From contig JAWWNJ010000001.1 in assembly GCA_037176885.1 (NCBI GenBank), positions 2,852,001 to 2,916,000 of the forward strand: a stretch of 64,000 nucleotides of DNA, read 5' to 3'. How positions within the stretch are numbered: the first letter of the stretch is position 1; each line of letters starts with the position of its first letter. The stretch comes from Favolaschia claudopus. Taxonomy: Eukaryota > Basidiomycota > Agaricomycetes > Agaricales > Mycenaceae. The position numbers and the translations under genes were made by a program. The notes under the pieces were generated by a model that did no database searches, was not told the DNA's origin, and saw only the letters and a list, made by a program, of their open reading frames with translations. Below are positions 56,459-64,000 of the stretch, piece after piece.

Positions 56459-59400
56459 TCAACCGAACAACTCGGTCAGCTCTTCCATGCGACGAGCCAT
56501 CATCTCGGCCTTGCTGAAGTTCTGGCCCAGAGTCATATTTGCGAGAGCGGTCTTTTTCTTCTGCACCTCCAACAAACGTGCTTCGATGGTGTTCTCAATG
56601 ATCAGCTTGATTGTCGTCACTGGTCGAGTCTGCCCCAGACGATGCTAATTTTCGAGTTAGAGTAAATGTGTGACTGGACGACGACCCACTTACGATACGA
56701 TCTACGGCCTGATTCTCTACGGCTGGATTCCTGCGAAGAAGCCAAGTGATAAGTCAAGAAACACAACGAATTTCAAAGCGAGCAAACAAACCAATAAGGG
56801 TCCATGAGATAAACGCGTTGAGCAGCGGTTAGGTTGAGACCCACGCCACCAGCTTTCAGACTGACGAGAAGTACTTCGCATCCAGGGTCGTACTTCAGAG
56901 CATCCATGGCCCGAGTGCGATCGTCTCTTTTCATGGTGCCGTCTAACCTATCGTAGCGAATCCCTGCGGCCTCCAAAGCATCCTCGATCCTGGAGGGCGT
57001 CAGAACCAGACAATTCCGCCAAGACAGAACTGTACGCACTTGTCAAGCATGCTAGTCCATTGAGAGCTACTCTTGGTCAGATTCAAGTTGGAATTTTGGG
57101 AAGACGACATACAACACAACAGTCTTGGTAACTCCATCGTCCAGCTGATTTCCCTGGTTGTCTACCATCTGGAGTTCAATTGAATCAGAGTCGTAGTTTC
57201 CGGAGTATGGGTTCGCTTTGGAGAATTGCACCAAGTCGCCTAGAAGTGCTTTGACCTTCGTCGAAGGATGGAAGTTCTCAAGATTAAGGGCACCCTTTGC
57301 GCGTTTCTCCTTCTTGTGAAGCTTCTTTTTCGCACCAAGATCGCTGGCTGCCTCTGGTTTGACTTCAACGGCGTCCAGGGGAGAGAGCCCGGTCTGGCAA
57401 GTAGAACAAGAGCGTCGAGTATCTGGTGCTACGTTCGGCCATCCTGGACATATGCAACTTCGGTAACACTCGAGGCAAAATAGGTGTTGACATCGCGTCA
57501 GAACTGGCCGAGGTGTACATGGGCTGTTGGCCCGAGTCGGCCCGCGTGATGAAGAGGCGCCACCCTTCGCCTTACGGGAACGTTTGGCAGGCGGCGGTCC
57601 GTCAATATCGAGAGCATCGGTGGTCAGCTCAGGCGTAGTGCAGAGCTCGCACCCACACTCTACACATTGAGTGGTCGCCGATTCTCGCAAAATCGCAAAT
57701 ATCGCCGCCGCACGGGTGGGATTGATACCGTCACGACAAATGTCTGCAACGATGTTCTCGTAGGATACTGGCACATCCGACTGTTGTTCAAGACTCTTGC
57801 CTTCCACCAGTTCATAGTGATCGCAGATCTGCCGTAGTCGCAAGATCTTCTGCAGAATGCCGACATAGTTCTTCATCACCTCATTCTTGTCTGTGAGGTC
57901 CTCGAATTCGGCTTTGGACTCGTTGAAGAACTGATTATAGATGGACTGCTCCTGTTCGTCGAATTTCAAATAACGAAGCTCGTCCCGCCGCGGAGGGAGG
58001 TCCAGGATTTTCGTCCCTTCCTGCGTCTTCGACTCCTTCGTTCGCCGGAGCGTAATGCACTTCATGATCGTCTGCAACCTAGCAACACCAAGCGGCTGCC
58101 CAAACTTGACTGGGCTACCAATGTACTCTGTCCATATGTTCTTATCGTCGAGGGGATCCAACCGAAGAAACTTGATCAATGCAAATACGTCGTCGAGCTT
58201 GTTTTGTACGGGTGTGCCGGTCAAGCATAAACGACGATCAGCCATTAAATCACAGCAGGCGCGGCTTCCAACTGTACTCGTCTCCTTGATACAGCTACAG
58301 GTGAAAGCAGATCAATGACTCTTGGTCTTCCGCAAGATGAAACAACAGCTTACTGGGCTTCATCAAGTACTACACGAAACCAGTGGATGCTCTGTAGAGC
58401 GCTAACAGATTCCGCGGCGCCGTTGAGGAATCCGCTCTTCTTGCGTTTCATGCCGCCTTTCTTGGTCTTGGGCAGCTTCAACACTTGATTCCCGCGTTCA
58501 TCAATGTCCACACCGCCCCCGTCACTGCTACCATCGTCGTCGTCATCATCATCTAGGGCCACATCTGCGCTCACAACGCTCCGGTTTTGCTTCGAAAACT
58601 CCGACGCGAGCGTCGCGTATGTCGTGATGACCGCGTCAAAATCAGCGAGGTATGCTGGGTCCGGTTTCCGAGCGTTTCCGTGATAAATGTAAACCCGCAA
58701 CGACGCGCCGTCCCGTGGGCGTGACGGCTTGGCATCATCCGTGAACATAGAAGGCTGACTCAATGCCTGAGCCATTGCCTGCGAAGGTGTAACAGGCACG
58801 CAACCGCCGGCACCGCCAACGACAATGACTTCACCCCGCCAATGCTCCCGGAATTGGTCTTCCCAATTGGACACCGTGGACAGAGGACAGATGATCAGGC
58901 TGGCGCGACTTTTCGTCTTGATGCGCGATGCGCGAGTGAACTCGGCGTCGAGCTTGTCCTGAACACGTTGTGCTTTCGCCTGGGCTTTTTTCGACATTGA
59001 AGCTGAGTCATCCGGCATGCCCCAAACGCTACCCGCGAAATGCGACGCGCTGAGAGGCGGCTCCGATCCATTGGGCGAAGAGGGGATTTCGGATGAACCG
59101 CCTGCGAATTCTCTTGCTGCGGAAAGGGTTGCAGCGATTAGGGATACGCAGGTGATAGTTTTCCCGAGACCCATCTGCGAGCGTAGTCAAATTTTTCAAG
59201 TCAAGCAACTTGATATGAACACATACATCGTCAGCAAGGATCGCGCCTTTGGTCTCCTTGGGTTCTTGAAATACTTCTTTGGTCGTTATGGCGTGGACCC
59301 AAACTGGCCGGTTGGACAAATTGTTTGTGCGCATCTGCCACAAAGAGGAGAATTTGCCGTCGGCTCCGGTTTTTTCGCGTTCGCGCTCCAATAAGAAAGT

Positions 59401-60497
59401 AAGGGCTTTCTTTTGATGAGGATAGAGCTTTGTTGCAACGTTGGTACCTATAGAGCGTCAGAATACAGCCATCGAGTCAACGATATAGGTTACGCACTAG
59501 GCTCAGTCTCATCCAGTTCGTCTCCGCTCTGCAAACTTTTGAACAACTCATCGACTTGACTTCGCTGCACCTCAACACTCTTGCCCGCCACTTGTGGTGT
59601 GCTCCAGCGATTGGCACTGACTTGGGGCTGAAATCTTGCACGATGGCCGCCGGGTGGCGGGTTATGAGGGTTATGATAATGCTGATTCTGACTCAAAAGT
59701 TGTCGCATGTCATAAGGCGGTGATGGATGGTCCAGTAACAGGCCACATTGGCTCAGGTAATTGCCGACCACAGGTATGTTCCCCTTTGGAGTGTAGACGA
59801 GCATTTGTAAGGGAAGTATGGGAAGTTGCTTAGAATGAACGCGGTCAAGACCGAGGCCGGCGATATGTCAGAGCGTACTCACCGTGGGTGCGCTCTTGCG
59901 AACCTTTGCGTCAAGACGAATGAGACCTTTTCCCAGCATTGGCCCAAGTGCCGATGCGACCTTTTGTTCTACAACCCCGAATGCCTCGCCAAGAAGCTGT
60001 TCACCATTAGACGCCCGACCCTGAGGCGCCTTGATGTGAATTGTGTCGGGGCCAGAAGTGCCGGTCTTGTTAGGATTATGTTCGTACTGAAGACGAACGG
60101 CAACCCATTCATCGTGAGAGATTGAGGTGGGAAGCAGATATGGGATGGGATAAAGGATAAGAGCTGTAACGCCGAGCTGACCGATGCAGACGGGAGTCTT
60201 CGGTGGAAGGTCGGCGGATAGCTGAGGAAGACTGTGGATGGGGGTGGACGATGCGGGTGGGGGGGAAGGCGAGCCTGTAAGATCTATGACAGGACCGCCA
60301 GGGGACAAGCGGGGCGGGGCGGGTTGTTGGGGAAGGGGCGCGTATGGGCGTGGCGGGACAAAAGCGGATTGCTGAGGGACAAAGGGGGGTCTGTATGCAG
60401 ATGGGTTGAGATTTGACGGCGCGTAAGGTTGGAAATTAGGGCGCATGTTTACGGCTGGGACCGTGACTGCCATCGGGTAGTGGTTTGGAGGCTGCAT
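56459..60497 (-). CDS. SNF2-family helicase with RING (HLTF/Rad5-like), 5' end uncertain
   Basis: The DNA-dependent ATPase motifs in order: [20 protein letters not shown] (I, split by an intron), [35 protein letters not shown] (II), [20 protein letters not shown] (III), then a RING in the helicase: [15 protein letters not shown] [14 protein letters not shown] with CVECGC before it, and the second lobe [32 protein letters not shown] and [10 protein letters not shown]. The N-terminal part ([19 protein letters not shown], and [20 protein letters not shown]) resembles a HIRAN domain loosely, so HLTF/Rad5 is the best match; these act in post-replication repair. ATG 60497 (MQPPNHYPM) is usable, but coding-like frame continues upstream (DDDDDEIND and FAKRPRVEAPK), so the real start may be near 61139. 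Confidence 0.85.
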
Positions 60498-61660
60498 TTT
60501 GGGGGCCTCGACGCGAGGCCGCTTTGCAAATCTAGAGTAGTCATTTATCTCATCGTCGTCGTCGTCGCTAGTGACTTGAGCAGCGATTATGAGATAAAGC
60601 GGAGAGAAAGAATTGGGTCAAGGCGTACGGTCAATATGGTTGTGCTGGTACGACAAAGGAGTTGTATTGGGGGGTTTGACGGAAGCGTGGGTGGCCATCG
60701 TATGGCGCTGTCGCCGTCGTGGCCGTCGATGGGAGTCTCGTCGTCGTCGCCGCGACCGATGACAGAGGTCGAGTCGCTAAGAGGTTTCGACTCACGTGTT
60801 TTGCAGCTTTGACCTTGACCTCTTTCCTTTTCCCGATCCGTTTGTAATCGCTGCTTATCCTGCGGGCTACCGGCGTAGTACCGCTGCAAGTCATTGCAAG
60901 TCAGCGTGAACCTTCGGGATATACCTCCTGCTGCACATTTCCTCTCTTCGGAATACCGCCGGAAATTTGCCTCGTCTCGAATAATCAAATCAAATCTGAA
61001 TCATCTTGACGTCCTGCTCATTCTTTCCAACGGGGTGCAACTATTTCTATCGAACCTCAAGCTGCTCGTCGCTCTGCTGTCTCAATAATGCTTCCTGTCG
61101 CCTGTATTTGTTCTCTCGAAATGCACGCAAGACGACCATCCATCATCCATGACTCGGTTGCTGTTTAAACAATCCTTCCATCCTCCCGGGTGCTCTGCTT
61201 TGTTCATAGATTAGCATCTAACTATCTTCAACGCACCCTTCTACGTCGGGCTATGCACGTTACAATAAACAATTTCCTGCTCCTTCTTCGCTCAAAATAG
61301 CACAAATCCTCGACCAGGTGTTCATTGCGGCTGCTGATCTATTCCTTGGAGCTTCCCAGAGTACTTTTCACCCTGGAAACCTCTTCAACCGCGACGTCTG
61401 TCAATATTCACTCGACGGTCTACTTTTAGCCAGTCCGAGAAGCCCCACAGCGTCCTCTCCTGCTATAAAACGGCCATGTTCAACACCCAACCCTCCTCAA
61501 CCACCTCTCTTCACTCCCATCGGGCCAGACCCTTCTTAATAATCTTCTTTGTCGAGTTCGTCCCTCCTTTGACCACTCTGTCGATCATACTCTTACTATT
61601 GTCTTTTCAGGCAGGCACCTCTTCCCCGCATTTTTGGCCTTTCTTCTCGTGCTAGTCACC
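60498..61660. other. Upstream region of SNF2 gene and GEgh16 promoter; unresolved exons
   Basis: Minus-strand frame remains open above 60497: an acidic run (60555-60575) and RFAKRPRVEAPK just before ATG. Further open stretches with coding look (YYAGSPQDKQRLQTDREKER around 60830-60890, and FRENKYRRQEALLRQQSDEQ around 61070-61130) would form N-terminal exons with ATG at 61139. I could not find a fully consistent chain of splice sites. On the plus strand a TATAAAA box is at 61464-61470, 191 bp before ATG 61661. Confidence 0.4.
61464..61470 (+). promoter_or_regulatory. TATA box of the GEgh16-like gene
   Basis: TATAAAA at 61464-61470 in the context CTGCTATAAAACGG, followed by a pyrimidine-rich leader (61480-61600) and ATG 61661. 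Confidence 0.5.
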
Positions 61661-62975
61661 ATGTTCTTCAACACTTTTGTCGTGTTCGTTGCTATCTCCT
61701 TCTCATCGCTCCTCAATGTGCATGCACACGGTAAGTCTTTGTCTCTATCCACCTGAGTGTGCGGTAGGTCACCCCATCCCGTGCAGGTACAATCACTGGC
61801 GTCACTGGCGCCAACGGCGTCAAGGCTGCTGGCTTTGGTACGATTATTCACTTTCTTTTGATGCAATAACTGAAATGCATTCAGGAATCATTGCGTCAAC
61901 ACCCCGAGATGGTTCCCGTCCCAATCCTTTTGAGCAAGACACAAGTGTAATCCGCAATAATGAGATCGCTTCCGGCAAGACTGGCGTCTGCGGTCGCACC
62001 AAAGCTGGCGGGAACAACGACGTTGCAACTCAACTTGCTGGTTAGTCATTTTGATTTTGATTCACCACTTTCATGATTCTCACGTCTGCATGACTCGCAG
62101 CCGCGTCTCAAGCTGGTTTGCCCACCGCTGGCGCGGATGGTTCTGTCACCATGACCCTCCACCAGGTCAACCAGGACGGCGCAGGGTTCGATGATTCATA
62201 GTCCCACCCGTTCACTTCAACTCTGACGCCATTCTAGACCTTATACCTGCGAGGTTTCTGGAGACGGTGGTAACACATTCCAAGCCGCGACTGTCACTCA
62301 ACAAGTACCTGGGAAGTTCGGGTTGTCACTCGCCACTGCTACCGACTTCCCGCTCACCGCTCAAATGCCTGCGTAAGTGATTGTAGATCGACTTCTTATT
62401 TCTGTATCTAACTCATTTGTTCATGCAGCGGCATGGCTTGCACTGCTGCAAGTTTACTCTGGTTTTTGTCTTTGTCTTCTCCCATTGATTGCGCTTTCAA
62501 AATCTAGGGTCCTGATGGAAATGCTTGCATTATGAGATGTAGGAATCCGGCGCTCGCAGGGCCATTCGGCTCTTGCGTCGCTGTCGCCCAGGGGGGTGCC
62601 GCTACTGCTGCAAGCAATGCCACTGCGTAAGCTGTAGATACTAAAACTCCGCATTCTACACCCCCTGACCTTGGTTACAGGGCTGCCGGCGATGCATCTG
62701 CTGCTGATGCAGAGGTCGCTTCTGGCACTGTTGGAACTGGACAGGCCGTCACTAATGGGGCCGCAGGAAGTGCAGCCACTGCTACGGGCGCCGCTGGAGC
62801 AGGAAAAGGTGGCATCCTAGGCGGGGTTGGTGCCGGTGGACAAGGCGCTCTCGGTGGTCTTTTGTCCGGGCTCATAGGTGCTGGAAAGGCTGCAAGGGAG
62901 GAGTCCGCAAAGAAGCGCTACATCGATTCCCGTGTCGCGGGGAAGAGGTCTGGTTACTGGCTCGACAACCAGTAA
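61661..62975 (+). CDS. Secreted GEgh16/MAS3-type protein
   Basis: Start ATG 61661 with a signal peptide (MFFNTFVVFVAISFSSLLNV, AHAHG-like VHAHG). Exons then give TITGVTGANGVKAAGFGI, TPRDGSRPNPFEQDTSVIRN, GVCGRTKAGGNN, VTMTLHQVNQDGAG, and PYTCEVSGDGGNTF. Then ATATDFPLTAQMPAGMACTA, GPDGNACIMRCRNPALAGPF. The C-terminus is Gly/Ala-rich and ends SGYWLDNQ at TAA 62973-62975. Motifs match the gEgh16 family (DUF3129), secreted proteins expressed in pathogens during host penetration, and also common in saprotrophs. A GC-AG intron is needed between ACTA and GPDG. The Ala/Gly-rich tail is atypical and may be an extension of this lineage. Confidence 0.85.
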
Positions 62976-63220
62976 ATTTGCCCATAGTACATACAGTATA
63001 TAGTCTTTCCTCATCGAACATTTGAATGAAGTGGTTTCCGGAATCTTGATGTTTCAACTTGAAGGGTCGTCAACGCCGTATGACGTATGGCGGGCTCGGC
63101 GCTATATTCAGCCTCGAGTGACTTCCAATTAGGGTTATTCAGAACAACGCGCCTTTTCCACATTGCATCGGCTGCGCAGAGGTTGTGCGGCCTGGCCAGT
63201 GGCTGTCGCTGTACTCTCCC

Positions 63221-64000
63221 ATGAGCGCTCTTGACTCCTCATCCCCCACCGAACAAACCCGCCACAAACCTCGTAGACGCTCCCGCCACCCATCTACAGC
63301 ATCCATCCGTTCTACCGCGTCAACGAGGTCCCCACGACCCGGCGTCTGGCGGCCTCCAAATCCGCTAAGAAATCGTACCGATAGTTTAAGCTCCGGCACG
63401 TCCGACCCCAGAATATCTCGCGTTGTGGCTGGTGCTGAAATCTCCACGAGCGCCGAGAGTGTTCGGGATAGGATGGAAGCATTCAATGTTACTACTGCTC
63501 CGGTCGCTGGACCCTCCTCCAGTCCTTCCCCGTCTACGACGAGTGATCTCCCCCCCATAACCGACTCTCCGTCGCCCTTACTTTCTGAGGACGAGTCCGA
63601 TGACATGTCCGCGACTGTCACCCTCGCCACTCCAGGAGACAGCAATGTTAATCCAATGGATTCTACCGCATCAGTAGCATTCCCAGTATCCGCTTCACCG
63701 CGCGCTTCATCTTGGTTTGGGTCGCTTTCTCGTGCCAAAGGGAAAGAAAGGCTCGTGGAAGTACAAGCTACGGCATCCGCGCCTAACCTTCTCTCCTCCT
63801 CTTCGACTTCGAGTGCCAGTATTCCCATACCGGCTCCGAATCTAGAGCCCTCCGTGTCCGAACCCACCACTTCATCCAATCCTTCCGCGCCCGAGCGGAC
63901 AGACCCGTTATTGACTGCGGCCGAAGGAGCGCAGTCGGTGTCGCAATCCCCGGCTTCCCAGAAAGCTGCATTGGCTAAACGCTCATGGTTTTCCTCGTCT
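63221..64000 (+). CDS. Ser/Pro-rich protein, 3' partial
   Basis: ATG 63221 (MSALDSSSPTEQTRHKPRRR) opens a frame with no stop up to the end of the window (260 codons). The sequence is low-complexity and Ser/Pro/Thr-rich with basic patches (PRRRSRHPSTASIRSTAS). It contains RASSWFGSLSRAKGKERL, SASPNLLSSSS-like stretches and, at the end, LAKRSWFSSS. I do not recognise a domain; it is likely an N-terminal disordered part of a larger protein. The opposite strand also carries a long open frame here (63139-63879), but amino acid composition and an ATG in good context favour the plus strand. Confidence 0.6.
   Translation, partial: MSALDSSSPTEQTRHKPRRRSRHPSTASIRSTASTRSPRPGVWRPPNPLRNRTDSLSSGTSDPRISRVVAGAEISTSAESVRDRMEAFNVTTAPVAGPSSSPSPSTTSDLPPITDSPSPLLSEDESDDMSATVTLATPGDSNVNPMDSTASVAFPVSASPRASSWFGSLSRAKGKERLVEVQATASAPNLLSSSSTSSASIPIPAPNLEPSVSEPTTSSNPSAPERTDPLLTAAEGAQSVSQSPASQKAALAKRSWFSSS

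Noticed and set aside
63139..63879. Long minus-strand reading frame opposite the Ser/Pro-rich gene
   Set aside because: Composition (Glu/Gly/Val/Asp-rich, no recognised motif) is what the complement of Ser/Pro/Thr codons gives; the plus strand has a better start.
1..64000. CRISPR arrays, insertion sequences, biosynthetic gene clusters, mating-type locus
   Set aside because: No regular direct repeats with spacers, no bacterial transposase, no PKS/NRPS, and the single homeodomain gene lacks a mating-type neighbourhood.

Overview
The window reads as gene-dense nuclear DNA of a filamentous basidiomycete, probably an Agaricomycete. About 28 protein genes lie on both strands, roughly one per 2.2 kb. 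Nearly all are split by many short (about 45-75 nt) GT-AG introns with donors such as gtgagt, gtacgt and gttcgt. The content is fungal: a KRE6/SKN1-type GH16 enzyme, a PRM10-like transporter, a Zn(II)2Cys6 regulator, a GEgh16-type secreted protein, mitochondrial N-acetylglutamate synthase and a PTS2-bearing peroxisomal thiolase. I saw no rRNA, tRNA, CRISPR or prokaryotic operon. All products are assigned by reading the translations; no database search was possible.

Layout. 1-8.2 kb: 3' part of a fasciclin protein, an acylcarnitine-type mitochondrial carrier, a small secreted protein, an orphan with an apparent frameshift, and N-acetylglutamate synthase. 8.7-16.5 kb: a UBE2O-like E2, a small fungal family protein, and a RECQ1-like helicase. 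16.8-28.8 kb: an LCCL membrane protein, a TFIP11/Ntr1 spliceosome factor, KRE6/SKN1, a SNAP43-like protein and an Ima1-like inner nuclear membrane protein. 28.9-33.1 kb: CDC7 kinase, interrupted by a mobile element. 33.5-42.2 kb: a stress-sensor-like membrane protein, a heparinase II/III-like protein, peroxisomal thiolase and a TatD nuclease. 42.2-50 kb: ceramide glucosyltransferase, a homeodomain protein, exocyst Sec3 and a Yop1/HVA22 protein. 50.3-64 kb: a Zn2Cys6 factor, PRM10-like protein, an HLTF/Rad5-like SNF2-RING protein, a GEgh16 protein and a 3'-truncated Ser/Pro-rich gene.

The main discovery is a 1,927-bp element at 31140-33066. It has inverted ends beginning CACCGG and a 3-bp target duplication (ACG), and it sits inside the first coding exon of CDC7. 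Joining the two flanks with one copy of ACG gives a continuous reading frame from a well-placed ATG (33114) into the known CDC7 frame, so the element can be dated as inserted into a working exon. Its ends and duplication resemble the CACTA/CMC class. It carries no transposase I can recognise, but it holds one plausible four-exon gene and a cluster of ACGCGT and TGACGTCA sites.

Other points of note: a 7-nt microexon in the E2 core, three candidate GC-AG introns, a Trp-to-Leu change in the RecQ aromatic-rich loop, a palindrome of GTCACA/TGTGAC arms recurring in three intergenic places, and eight tail-to-tail gene pairs with very short spacers.
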